In this document: in pieces, positions 25,697 through 37,379 of the stretch
How positions within the stretch are numbered: position 1 is the first letter of the stretch
Layout: every line of letters starts with the position of its first letter
DNA from: Lanius collurio
Taxonomy: Eukaryota; Chordata; Aves; Passeriformes; Laniidae
Assembly: GCA_020086605.1 (NCBI GenBank)
Contig: JACBWW010000004.1
Coordinates: forward strand, 23,132,240-23,196,239
Direction: 5' to 3'
DNA length: 64,000 bases
Position numbers and translations under genes: made by a program
Notes under the pieces: model-generated
Seen by the model: only the letters and a program-made list of their open reading frames with translations
What the model was told of the DNA's origin: nothing
Database searches by the model: none

Positions 25697-28600
25697 ACTG
25701 GAAGAAAACCAGTGCTCTCACTGTGGAGCAGGAGACCTGAAAGTATTGTGATCATGCACGTCAAGATAGCTGAGGTAAGCGGAGCTGGCTTAAAGTGATT
25801 ATTATGGCCAAGGCTGATTCTTGCACTTAGTTTTACTTTATTGAAAGGATTTTCATCTGATTATGTAGATACTGTATGATCTGTAAGTGGTTATGAGAAA
25901 CATTGACTCCACCATGTATAGCTCACTCCAGCTTACAGGTCCTCCCCCGTTTTACAGGCAGACAACTTCTCTTTATATAAGAAAACCAAATGGGGAGGAA
26001 TCCAAAATGCTCATAGAAACACTGTGTTCTGAGCAAATGGTGGAGTGATGTACATACCATAATAGAAGAAAAAAACTGTCTTATTAAGATGGGTGAAAAG
26101 AAAAGAAATAGGCTTGTTCAGTGGGTAGAAGGAATTAATTAGTGAGGAAAAATTGTGAAACTTTAAATTTTCTAAATCATAAGTGATACAGGTGGTTGTG
26201 TACATGCAAATATAGTTCTGAAAATATAGTCTCATTAGCGCAACAAATATTGCTGGAATTACTTTTAATGATAAAAAGAAACATCTCTTGTGATTATCTT
26301 AAATAGGAAAACAGAAATTAAAATCCCCTTTTCTGCAAAAACCTTTATGTTGTAAGCTATCTTTCAAAGCCATCTTCCACTGCTTGAAACAGCCAAATGT
26401 TTATCGTGTAATATAAGGTGGGAATATATAAACATTTTCCCTCTCCATCTTGTGTGCTTAAAGGACAGAAAAAATGCAAGTGCTACTTACAATTTCTTCT
26501 CATCCAGAGAGAACTCAATGTTTGCTTACACTGTGGTGGCAGAATGAGAGAATTATTTTCAGTACCTACAGTCAAGGGTTGTCACAATACCTACGTTTGG
26601 TACCTCAGGAACACGTCCTCTGTGGAGAACAGGGATATGTCTTTCTATAGGTGATTAAAGATGCACAAATAAAGCAGCAGCTAAGCTTCATTTAAATGTT
26701 CTCAATCACTCTTTAGAAGAACCAGGTTTTTTTGTTTTTTGGTTTTTTTTTTGTTTATTTCTCTACTGTTTATATGGGGAATCTGCACTCCTTTGAAGTC
26801 TACCCTAGAGTCTTAGAATTATAGGTAGTACCTCACTATATATCTGAATATATGTGTGTACTTTTGAAGCATTTGACCACTTCTCCAGAGACAGTCATGT
26901 ACTTTTATTTATTCAAAATCAGCAAACAAGGCTAAAATTCAAAATTCTCTTTTCCCTCAGCATTTGGGGTGATTTTACACCATGCTGTGTTCATGTAAAT
27001 GACTACAGAAGATGCAAAGACTAAATTAAAAAAAAAAAAAGTTGGTTTATTTTTCTCTACAACTATGAATTATTTTAAAGCTGTGATTTATGTGTTTTTT
27101 TTCCCTCTGGTAAGCAGGAACTGAAAAATCTGAGGCTACCATATTGGTTTCGGGTTTGACACTGGACTTAACTGCTACATGGGTTTTCATCATCCTTATT
27201 CAAAAATTTCTGGAATGCTGCTTAAAATGAAGCTTCTCTTTTCTGACAAAGAATGAGGGATGGCACTGCATGTCTTTTTGGTACCCTAATCACTTTTGGA
27301 TTGCAGCTCACAGCGATGAAAGTGTCCCCAGCAGGATTAAAATAGTCTAAGGATTGTTTCATTCCATCAGTCCTTTCCACACATGTTGTGACATAAATGT
27401 TATCAGAGGACTTTTGAGGGGATTTCCTTTCTAGAACATTAGGCCCAGAATAAAGTGCTTCCATCTACATTGTCATTGACATTTCCAGAAGAATTCTCAG
27501 AAGTTCAATCCCTCTTGGTTTTTTTATCAAACCCATAATTTTATGGGACTGCCATTCAGGTAGGGATATTCTGGAGCTGCAAAATAAACCAAATTTTTTT
27601 AAGTGGCATTGTTTTACTGAAGAATTTTTAAAATTTAAATATCCACTGAAAAGAGAATGGAAGGATTTCTATAAAGTGGAGGAAATATATTTACTGTGCA
27701 AATTCAACAGTCTTGGACTGTTGTGCCTGAATTTTAATACTTATTTGTACTTTTTGTTTTTGCAGTAAGAAATAATTTTGATTTTTGTTTTGCTGTCTTG
27801 GTTTTACTTGAATTTCTTTCCAGTAAATAGTGTAACCCATGGCAGTGCTCCCAGTGAGAACAAAACTTTCAGAAACCATGATGTTATGCTCAAAATCTCT
27901 TTTCATGGGCAAAGAGAAAATGCATCTGAGATATACAAATGCATAGATATATAAAAAGCCAAAAAGGCAGTAGATAACTCAAATTTAAGGATTTGAATAG
28001 TAGTTAGTCCAGATGTAGCTATTACAATAAAAGCAGGGATAATAGGATAGTTAAAATTATTTTACATGTGCTTAATTTTTGTCCTGTTCCTAATGACATA
28101 CCTTTCTGCTGCTCCTCTGGTCATAATGTCAGCGTTTTTATTCTGGTGAGGAGGTTAACAATGAGTTGTCAGCACCTGAAGTCCATCACTGAGGGGTGCG
28201 ATGTTCATGATGATGGTTTCTTCTTCACTCAAGGATTCACTCGTATCTTTTTATATTTTAGCTAACATGCTTGTACATCTTGGTTCTTTGTCGGTCTGCA
28301 GATCCATGCTAATCACAATTTACTATACTTGGTACTTTACATGTGTTTTAGATACTATTTCTTTGTATCTTCAGCTACCACTAAGCTCAGTTTTGGCCAT
28401 CTCTAGGTCTGCATTTCTTTAATGGACGACTGAGGAATTGCTTACAGTGTAGCCTCCAGAGCCAGTCTATGCCCCTTCTTTTTTCTTCCCATGCTTGTTC
28501 TCTTCCACACCACATTCTCTGTCTTTGCCTCTTAAGACCTCTACATGGCAGGCTTGTATTTTATATATTACATTATTACGCTAGGCTTGTAAAGCCTATG

Positions 28601-28731
28601 TGTAAAAATAAACAAAAATGTACAAAAATGAAACAAATTAGCTATAGAGACTAGACAATTAAAAATATTGCTGTTTCTGCCAAAGTAAGTGTCTTTGCAT
28701 AACCCCAAATGACAACTACATACCTTGCAGC
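25697..28731. other. Unassigned AT-rich DNA
   Basis: No gene or mobile element recognised. It holds short homopolymers (T/G-rich stretch near 26,727-26,755, poly-A near 27,028) and isolated short open frames only. Confidence 0.55.
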
Positions 28732-29258
28732 TGCTTGCTCAGTACTCCTTCTCCCTCACCTCACATAAAACCTATGGGTTGAAATAAGAATAGTTTAATA
28801 ATTGAAATAAATTTTAATTAATACTTGAAATAAAGTAAAACATAATAATAATGATAATGAAAAGAAGTGGGAGAGAGAGGAGTAAAATTCAAGAGCAAGT
28901 GATGCACAATACAATTGCTCACCATCCTCTGACAAGTGTTGACCCTGTACTGAATCAGTGAGCAGCCCTTCCTGGCCAATTCTCCCCAGTTTATACAGTG
29001 GGCATAATCTGTATTATGGAATATCCCTTTAGCCAATTTGGGTCAGCTGTCCTGGTCAAGCTCCCTCCCAGCTTCTTGTGTACCTCCTCAACTGACAGAG
29101 CATGGAAAACTAAAAAGTCCTTGACTGTGGGTAAGCATTACTTAACAACAACTAAACATCAGTGTGTTACCAACATTATCCTCATATTGAATCCAAACCA
29201 CAGCATTGTATCAGATGATAAGAAGAAAATTAGCTCTACTCCCACTGAAACCAGGACA
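28732..29258 (-). mobile_element. ERVL-type solo LTR (degraded)
   Basis: Read on the minus strand, this begins TGTCCTGGTTTC at 29,258. It runs through the characteristic LTR body I recognise from many bird genomes: a promoter-like 'gtataaactgggg' (plus positions about 28,983-28,996), then the motif whose plus-strand form is 'gatgcacaatacaattgctc', then the AT-rich 'agtttaataattgaaata' segment. The distal end near 28,732 is approximate and no clean target-site duplication could be paired. No retroviral genes adjoin it, so it is probably a solo LTR left by recombination. The 110-codon open frame at 28,998-29,330 lies mostly within it and is not a gene. Confidence 0.82.
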
Positions 29259-31324
29259 CTGAGTAAAACAAAACCTGCAGACAGGTCAGGAAAGCTTGGA
29301 CAGAGTAAGCCTGGCAAACTTTCGTCCTGAGGGAGTGCAAATTCAGTACAAAGCTTATGGCTTGCTACTAGCAATGACAACAGTGTATTACAGAGCTACA
29401 TGGCTGTAGGAGAACAGGTGGCACTGAGCAGATTTCCTGCACTGATATTCCCTAACGCTGAGGCTGTAATCTTTTGTATTTGATTAGTTTAAGCCAGCTT
29501 TTTGACAAACGACTACATAGCTGATGACCTGATACAGTCAGAACTTAAATAATATAGGAAAAAATGTTGTGGCAGAAAGACAATGATAAAAGATGTCTCC
29601 ACAGAGAGTGTTCTCACTTGGTGTGAAGACCAGGTGGTGTTTTCCTTTTCAGTGGTGGGGAAGAGTCCTCCACAGCACGTGTAGAAGTCATCTATGTTCA
29701 CTCAATCACAAAGGAAAAATTTAAAATGAAAGCTGAAAGCTTTCACTCAGGGGAAATAAAACTTTGGTGCAGTGACCACTAATTCTCTGCATTTTAACTT
29801 ACACTGGATATTTGCAGGTATTGGGACAAAGGAAATAGTGATTTTGATTTATGATAATTTTTTTTCTTAATATGTGTGTCACAGTCTGATCCTCATGATC
29901 AGCTTACTTGCTTTCAGCTCAAGACTTGTAGAGAAAGATAATAAAGTAATATGTCACCTTTGAAGTTTGGTAAAAAAAGTTTAAGTGGAAAATATAGAAG
30001 GGACAGTCAGGGTTCTATAAGCTAAGATCTTATTTGTGCTGGAGCAGAGATGCCTTTATTCTGATACTTGCTCCTACCATAGATGTTTTACGTCGGAAAT
30101 GTACCTTGACACTTTAGTTTTTATTCTTCCACCACTGATCGCTAGGCTAAATATTACACTGCAGAAACACATTTTGCTTCTTCTTGCTTCTATCCATCAC
30201 CATGATACAAGCAATCTTTATGAGTTTTTGGCAGAGTCTTGTTCAAAAGTGGTAAGGGAATGGTCAGTCTTTTTGCAAAGGTGAACCATATAACCTAGGG
30301 ACAGCAATCCCATGGAAATGAGAAATTTGACTGTAAAATATTTTCCCCAGGGCTAAAGGGAGCAGTGGAGTCATTTTCCCCCTTTCTAAACAAGCTCCCT
30401 ACAATGTTATTATTTTGTAAAGGTTGATATAATTTCTAGATGTGTTTTAAACAAAATTACAAATAAACTTTTGATTTGTGTCTGGAGTTAGTATTCTTTA
30501 AGAAACCTCTTGGAACATGTACAAGATGAGACCTTTCTGTGAATTTAGCTGAAAGAAACATAAATACTGATCTGTAAGTGGACTTACATCTGCTGGTCAA
30601 ATTATTGCAATTTTGTTCCCATCTAAAAACCCAAAATAACACGTTTTGCAAAAATTGAACAGTTTTTAAAAGACTGAAGTCTCAAAGTAGACTGAGTTTA
30701 CATAGCAAAGTATTATATCCCACTGTGCGAAGCACCTACTAGTCTTAAAGAATGTTATCAACATGCAATACAAAATCAGATAGACATTACAAACGGCCAA
30801 GTAAAAGCAAAATATCAGACTAGATGCTTCCTAGCCACTTTTATTCCCTGATATGGATAGAGTTACATGAAGAAAGGGAAAGAATTACAGTAAAAAAATC
30901 TGTTCTATCAGAAAAAGTACAGGCTGCAGTGTGTCCCACTGCATTGCAGGTTACCCAAAGGGAAGAAAATGCAACTTTCTCAGCGAAAAAATTGTCTACC
31001 AAGCTCTTCTGTTGAGAGGAAAGGGTAATAGCTGTTGGTGCAGGCAGCATGGGAAAGGGCAGATGCAGACTGAACATCAAGCTGAGAAGAAACTCTGAAT
31101 AGAGAATGTTTTTTAGGAACCCTGAAAACAAACCTTGAAAAAGCGCCTAAAGGAGCATGAGATTGTCCTGCTGAAAATGAGAAAATGTGGAGATGTCTCT
31201 ATTTCCTCTGCTTTGTATATGAAGTGCTCAACCACAAGTAAAAAGATGACTGCCTTGTACTTCAGATGAGATTGTAAGACTGAGACAACCACATGACAAA
31301 TGTGTGCAACAATTGAAGGCTGGG
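29259..31324. other. Unassigned DNA
   Basis: Nothing recognisable. Short open frames only. Confidence 0.55.
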
Positions 31325-31607
31325 NNNNNNNNNNNNNNNNNNNNNNNNNNNNNNNNNNNNNNNNNNNNNNNNNNNNNNNNNNNNNNNNNNNNNNNNNNNN
31401 NNNNNNNNNNNNNNNNNNNNNNNNNNNNNNNNNNNNNNNNNNNNNNNNNNNNNNNNNNNNNNNNNNNNNNNNNNNNNNNNNNNNNNNNNNNNNNNNNNNN
31501 NNNNNNNNNNNNNNNNNNNNNNNNNNNNNNNNNNNNNNNNNNNNNNNNNNNNNNNNNNNNNNNNNNNNNNNNNNNNNNNNNNNNNNNNNNNNNNNNNNNN
31601 NNNNNNN
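31325..31607. other. Assembly gap (283 N)
   Basis: Unresolved bases. Open frames reported across the gap are artefacts of N translating as unknown residues. Confidence 1.
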
Positions 31608-31700
31608 ACTAGAAGCAGAGGAAAAAGTCCATTGGGTCACCTAGTCTGACCTTTGCATTCTTCAGTGTTACTCACACAACATACTTCCTAACCTCTAGAT
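31608..31700 (-). mobile_element. Old CR1-like LINE 3' end fragment
   Basis: 'cacctagtctgacctttgcat' preceded by a purine-rich 'agaagcagagg' resembles the reverse complement of the 3' end of an ancient amniote CR1-type LINE. It is heavily diverged and its left side is lost in the adjoining gap. Subfamily not assigned. Confidence 0.5.
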
Positions 31701-31925
31701 CTAACCTTTTTTTGATGGTTTGTAATTCTAAGTTGCTAAAGGTGGGACATGCAATTACTTTCAACTTGAATATTAGTAAGGAAGGAGGATATGGATTGTA
31801 AAAAACATGGATATCTAGACATTCACTATTAAGAACTTTTTAAAAAAAAATCTCAGTTAAAGTATTTTCTCCTTTGGAATAATTGTCTCTTTGAATTTTC
31901 ATCCTTAGGTAGTCTGATTTACAGG

Positions 31926-32060
31926 CTTAAGACCAGAAAGGCATTATGATAAACTTTTACTCTGACCTCATGACCAATACAGGCCATAGAATTTCATCCA
32001 GTGATTCCTTCCCTTCATTAATTTTGAATTTATAGATTGAGATCTTACTCTTCCCTGCTC
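31926..32060 (-). mobile_element. Old CR1-like LINE 3' end fragment
   Basis: The succession 'aagaccagaaaggcattatg', 'ctctgacctcatg' and 'caggccatagaatttcatcc' matches, as I remember it, the 3' end of an ancient amniote CR1 lineage distinct from the younger bird copies at 1, 17.6 and 47.0 kb. It is clearer than the neighbour at 31.6 kb. The two could be separate insertions or one element split by an insertion. Confidence 0.65.
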
Positions 32061-33323
32061 GACAGCCTTTGCTTTTCAACACTACATAAAATTACATGGT
32101 CTTGTTGGGTCTTTTATACTGTTTTATTTTCCTATCTTTATATTGTCTGTGAGAGGTCTTCAGAAAGTGCTAGATTTGTCTACAGATAATAATAAATGAG
32201 ACTATAATAAATAATAAGAATTCTTTTCTTGCTTCAGGAAATGTACTTATTTTTCTCTGGTTGAAACATAAAAATCGATAAATAATAATGTGGTATAAAA
32301 GATTATTTTTTGTAATTTAAAAAAGGACATGACAGAATTCAAAAGGAATGAGAAATTTATATAATTCCTCAGAAGTAATGTGTCAATTCTGTGAAATTTT
32401 ATATATTAAGTTATTCATATCCAGAAGATCTCAAAGGGGCAATGAAAAGTCACATACAATAATTACATACCTTATTTTTTGTGAAAAAAACCCAATAATT
32501 GAGAAATCATCAGAAAAAACCAGAGTATGACAATTTTAAGGTCTCTTATCTAATCAAGACCATACATATTTCAATTTTAATTCACCATACAGAATAGCAT
32601 AAGAGGAGCTATTTTTATGTTGAGTTATGTGTATTTTCTTTGTAAATACACATTTTAAATTTATGATAAATATTATTCTTTATTCATATTGTTAACTGTA
32701 CATTTGCTACCCTATAAGACTCAGTTTTCTTTATTTTGTGTTCTCTCTACTTAGTTGATTTATCATGTTTCCAATGCAGAGCAGAAATTTGACATGAGAC
32801 AAATCTTTATAGACAGAGACTACAGATAGGCTATATTACATTTTCTGGCACATTATATATATGGATTTAAATAAAGTTTATTGAAATGAGATTGTTATGA
32901 TTTTTATAGCTGTTTCCAAGCCCTAGTTATTTCCAGAGAGTTAAAGTAATTTAAAAGGCAAATACACAGACACAGATAAAGCCCCATATCTCTAATACTT
33001 GCTCCTAATGACTGATCTTAATAACTAATAAATAATGACTGGTCTTCATAAATTCAGGCAACAGAATCTTTGTCTGTGCAGAACTTTGAATTACCTTTAT
33101 AATTGTTATAATAAAAAAAAAGTTCTAATCTAAATTAGAAATTACAATTGTTACAATAAATCATTATGGTAGTTTATAATTGTCTCAGCAGGAGATAGTG
33201 CAAGTGTGGTATTTCTGTAAGAAAACATGTTTGTTTTTATTTTGAATGCAGGCAAGAGCCCATAATGGGTCCTTAGAGGTAGGACTAATATGTAACTTAG
33301 TGAAGAAATTAATAAAATATGCT

Positions 33324-33324
<1 letters not shown>
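32061..33324. other. Unassigned AT-rich DNA
   Basis: Very AT-rich, with no recognised feature. Confidence 0.55.

Positions 33325-33357
<33 letters not shown>
33325..33357. repeat. Poly-T run (33 T)
   Basis: Longest homopolymer in the window, ending 58 bp before the solo LTR. It could be the tail of a minus-strand retroposon whose body is not recognisable. The length is likely polymorphic and error-prone. Confidence 0.9.
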
Positions 33358-33361
<4 letters not shown>

Positions 33362-33410
33362 GTTGAATGCATAGATTTGTGAAGAAATAGTTTCACAGGT
33401 TTAGATTTCA

Positions 33411-33415
33411 ACTAC
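33411..33415 (+). repeat. Target-site duplication, left copy
   Basis: ACTAC immediately before the TGTTGG start of the LTR. It is matched exactly by 34,327-34,331 after the terminal ACA. Five bases is the duplication length usual for ERVL-type insertions. Confidence 0.88.
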
Positions 33416-34326
33416 TGTTGGGGTTTTGGGAGTTCCCTTTTTTTTTCTCTTGAGGAATTTTCTCCCGTATATGTTATCTAGACAACAAATTGCTGGGTAC
33501 TTGGGAGAAACAAAAGAACTGGCCACAGGCGAGGAGAACCCCACTTTGGGCTACTGTCTTCACCTGGTTGTGCCCTGGGACTCGGTGTGGACAGGGAGAG
33601 ACCATTCCCGTCAGCACTGCAGGCTTCCTGCTGCTCTTCCTCCCTGCTGGAGAAACCCCGGGATCCCAAACCTGTCCTTCCCTGCCTCGCTGGGAGCTGA
33701 GCTGCAGACCCTGCTGCCTCAGCCTTCGCTGCTCTGCAGCCCTGCCCGTCCCGCCTGCCGAGACCTCCGGGGATTCCTACCACAGCTCCGCAGCTCGATA
33801 CATCTCGCCTGCCACACGGAATTTGTGCTCCTACTGCGGCCCCAGCCTGCCTGGCCAGGAGAGCCCGGACAGACCCCAGGATCAGCTGCCCAGGGAGGTT
33901 TGTGAAGCCTTTCTTCCATCCCTTCCCGGCTCCCAGGCCGCCATCACTGCGTGCTCCCCGAGCTCGCTCCGGAGCGCCCCCTGCAGCCGCGGGGGAACCA
34001 TCGCACCTGCCCTGCTCACCGGGAGCCGCCAGCGCCCCTGCCGGCTGTGACTGGAACTGCACCAGAGGGGAAAGGGCCTGACAGCCGAGAGAGGCTGCAC
34101 TGGGTTTGTGCTTCTGTTTGTTGTCACCACTGTAGTTATTGTTGTTTGTTTGCCTGTTTATAATCTGTATTTTAGTAAAGAACTGTTATTCCTATTCTTT
34201 ATATCTTTGCCTGAAAGCCCCTTAATTTCAAAATGATAATCATTCAGAGAGAAGGAGGTTGCATCCTTCACTTCAAGGGAGGCTCCTGTCTTCCTTAGCA
34301 GACATCTGTCTTTTCAAACCAAGACA
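33416..34326 (+). mobile_element. Solo LTR of a songbird endogenous retrovirus (ERVL-like)
   Basis: The element is 911 bp, begins TGT and ends ACA, and is flanked by the perfect duplication ACTAC. The middle (about 33,530-34,080) is GC- and CpG-rich. The 3' part holds an AGTAAA polyadenylation-type signal at 34,174-34,179, followed by 'tttgcctgaaagcccctt' and 'agggaggctcctgtcttcct', a signature I recognise from a common passerine LTR. There is no primer-binding site, gag, pol or env on either side, so internal sequence was lost by LTR-LTR recombination. Intact ends, an exact duplication and retained CpGs suggest a comparatively recent insertion. Open frames of 159, 186 and 194 codons inside it arise from the GC-rich composition and are not host genes. 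Confidence 0.92.
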
Positions 34327-34331
34327 ACTAC
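34327..34331 (+). repeat. Target-site duplication, right copy
   Basis: ACTAC directly after the LTR terminal ACA, identical to 33,411-33,415. Confidence 0.88.
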
Positions 34332-36700
34332 CCAGATAACTGCTGCACTTGCTATTTTCTAGCCAATGCAAGCACAAAACCAGTGTCTAAATACCACCAT
34401 GGAAGTAACCTGAAATTCCCAATGTATCTTGATCCTCGTGCTGGAAAGGCGCCTGGAACGTGAAGTCAAAGGCCCACAATACTGAAACACAGACTGTTTT
34501 GTGGAAATATGTTATTTGAGTGGCTACTCACACACATGTCTGGTACAAACCCATACAAACAGGACTGAACTATCCTTACTTAATATTTATCTCTTCTTCA
34601 TGTATCTCCTTTCAACAATATAAACTTTATTTCTGTCACAAATGTCCCGTCCTTCAAACAACATAGCTCCTTTTGTTTTTCTTATCTTTGCCTCTCTGGA
34701 CACACATCTTTTCATACTGCTAGTAATTGAAAAAGATTTGGTTGGAAGAAGATATGATAGTCAAGTCATGTTCAGCTGGGGATCACGCATGCACTGTAAA
34801 TCTAGAAAACTTAGAAGAGTGTAGCAAAGGTTGTGGTGTTTAATACATGGTTGTATTCCTTTAATTCTGCTTTTTTTTTGAGAAGAACAGAACTGGTCCT
34901 CACTGGAGTGTGATAGATTAGATAAAATATAGAATTAGATGTTGTTAGTTTTCCTGGAAAGTGATGTTACTTGTATCTGCGATTTATGCCAGCAACAGAA
35001 GAACCACAAGTAAGCCAGGGTGACATGCAGTTGGTGATTTCCAAACCAATTCACAGCACTGGGAAAGCTGTAGGATCCAAGATGTCCCAGAGCAGTGTTT
35101 TGAGGTTCTGCCACCAGATGGTGATAAAATATGAAGAAGAAAAGGGAAAAAGTTGACACAGTGGATCTGATTGAAAGAATGCAGCCATTCCATACCCATT
35201 CTCTTATGTGTTGTGGGACATGTAGTGCATTTTGAGGACGGTAGTATGAGAATTCCATAGAGTTTAACTTTTCAACACCTGCCTCTTGGAGCCTATGAAA
35301 TTTCATTGCAGACTCTATTGAAGTCCTATAGTAAGGATATTTGAAAAGATGAAAGGAGTGGTGGAGCTGGAAGCGTAACAGGGCAGTAGAAGGAACTTGG
35401 GGCTGAAAAGAAACCCAGGGAATTCAAGCTGTAGGGATTAGTAAAGTGTGAAATAGTTTAGGATAAGGAAATTAGGGAAAGTGGGGAGAAGGGAGTTGGT
35501 TAAAGACTTGGATGCTTTGTACACAGAGGGCTGGAAAAGCTTTTGAAGTTTGTCTCTTGCTGTTTGCAACATGCGTCACTTGCTTGGCAAATTATTTAGC
35601 ACACTATAAAATGTTTGCAGTGTTATCAAATTACAGACCCACATTCCTTTATTTTCTTTATTTTTGCACTCATATACATTTTTAGTGAAAGCTTGTTAGA
35701 GCTGTTTATGCCTTTCAGTGCCTGACGAATATTTGCTACTTCTTTTGCTCATTTTGTAAATGTCCTCATATTTGCTAATCTGATATTTTTATGCATTCAT
35801 AAATCAATTTGGAATATATGCTTATTAGTAATATTTTCTAAGACATTTAAATCATATTTGGAGTAAGCACCCAGTTCATGTAAACAAATACAATTTTTCT
35901 ATCAACAGAGCTAATACAGATCTCGAGTTTCACCTAACAGTTTTCTGAAATGCCCAGAGGATTTAAAAAGAAAAAAAAAAAAAAAGCCTTTGTGAATATT
36001 ACATTTTGGCTGACACCAAGGCTAACAGTTTCAAAGAAACAAAGAGAGATTTATACTATGGTAGATACAATTGCATAATTTTCTAGACATTTCTGCATAA
36101 TGGTGCTATAATTCCTGTTGTTAAAATTTGCTGTTGAGTTTAGCCATCATTATTACTAAATTCTCCTGCAGACTATAACAGCAGGAAACACTAGAACAAT
36201 GTATTAGTCACAACAAATTAAATTAGCAAATAGTTACCAAGATTCTGAGACAATAAAGATAGAAAAGATACCACACAATGAGCCAGTTTCACTTTCTGCT
36301 GATCTGAGGTTATTCCCTGCTGTGTTGGAGAACTAAGGTCTGAAGATGTGTTTGAGTAAGGACTGGCAAGGTAACCCTTTCAGTTCTGCTCACTTGATAT
36401 CTAGTTCCCAGCTGGATAGAAGACAAACATCTAGGGATACTGAAGTGGAAAATAGTATTCTGGTACTGAAAAGTCAAAGCCATCTTAATACTGACTAATC
36501 TTCAAGTTTGAGTTTAAAGAAGCACCTGCAGATGAAAGAGCTCGTCTTCACTCAGAACCTCATTCATCATTCATTATCAAAAGCCATTCAAGACCAACTC
36601 TAGTGTAAGAAAGATAATCTGATTTTCCAATCCAGTCCAAGAAATGTGTTATGACCCACACCTGAAAGTGAGAGTAATCCAGGTTCTTGTTAATACATTT
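34332..36700. other. Unassigned DNA
   Basis: No gene or mobile element recognised. A weaker CTCF-like string ('ccaccagatggtg', 35,111-35,123) and a poly-A run near 35,971 are present. The minus-strand open frame 34,935-35,306 has no recognised domain. Confidence 0.5.
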
Positions 36701-36720
36701 CTTGGGGTGTCTTGGGGTGT
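36701..36720. repeat. Perfect tandem 10-mer (2 copies)
   Basis: 'cttggggtgt' occurs twice in direct succession. Confidence 0.9.
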
Positions 36721-36737
36721 CACTGAATGATTGGTGT

Positions 36738-36866
36738 TTATAAATATATATGGATATATGTATATAAATATACAATATAGAAATATATATTTATTTATTT
36801 AAACAAATATAAATTTGTTTAAATACAAATTTATTTATTTTATAAATGTGTATATGTTTATTTTAG
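36738..36866. repeat. AT-rich low-complexity DNA with inverted repeat
   Basis: Alternating 'atatat', 'tttatt' and 'aaat' strings. An 11-bp perfect inverted repeat (TTTAAACAAAT at 36,798-36,808 against ATTTGTTTAAA at 36,813-36,823) could form a cruciform. Confidence 0.85.
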
Positions 36867-36971
36867 AACAACATGATTAAAGGAAAACAAGTATGCAGCT
36901 GCTTGGGTTTTTATGTATTGTTATATAGCAATATAAAAGCATAATAGTAACACTTAAGGAAATGTATTAAT

Positions 36972-37097
36972 GAAAAGAAAGAAAGAAAGGAAGAAAGGAA
37001 GAAAGGAAGGAAGAAAGGAAGGAAGAAAGGAAGGAAGAAAGGAAGGAAGAAAGGAAGAAAGAAAGGAAGAAAGAAAGGAAGAAAGAAAGAAAGAAAG

Positions 37098-37171
<74 letters not shown>

Positions 37172-37206
37172 GAAGAAAGAAAGGAAGAAAGAAAGGAAGA
37201 AAGAAA

Positions 37207-37284
<78 letters not shown>

Positions 37285-37315
37285 AAAAAAGAAAAGAAAG
37301 AAAAGAAAAGAAAGA
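36972..37315 (+). repeat. (GAAA/GGAA)n homopurine microsatellite, 344 nt
   Basis: Every base from 36,972 to 37,315 is A or G. The left third and a block near 37,171-37,211 are enriched in GGAA, while the rest is nearly pure GAAA. Both strands read open for about 130 codons (Lys/Glu/Arg on plus, Phe/Leu/Ser on minus) because the repeat contains no stop in those frames. These are not genes. Pure purine mirror repeats of this length can form triplex (H-) DNA. Confidence 0.97.
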
Positions 37316-37379
37316 TTAGGAGTAAAAAGATAAATAGCCACTATCCATGTGTCCCCCAATGAGACTTACTTGTTTGTTG

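Noticed and set aside
28998..29330. 110-codon open frame on the plus strand
   Set aside because: Mostly antisense to a recognisable LTR, with no domain or splice support.
31113..31644. Open frames of 102-175 codons with unknown residues
   Set aside because: They exist only because the 283-N gap cannot produce stop codons.
33426..34163. Overlapping open frames up to 194 codons on both strands, looking like a GC-rich gene
   Set aside because: They lie entirely inside a solo LTR with exact ends and target-site duplication.
35111..35123. CTCF-like 'ccaccagatggtg'
   Set aside because: The conserved GGC of the core is GGT here, so the match is too weak to list as a site.
36967..37362. 130-codon open frames on both strands (Lys/Glu-rich and Phe/Leu/Ser-rich)
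   Set aside because: They are translations of a GAAA/GGAA microsatellite, which contains no stop codons in these frames.
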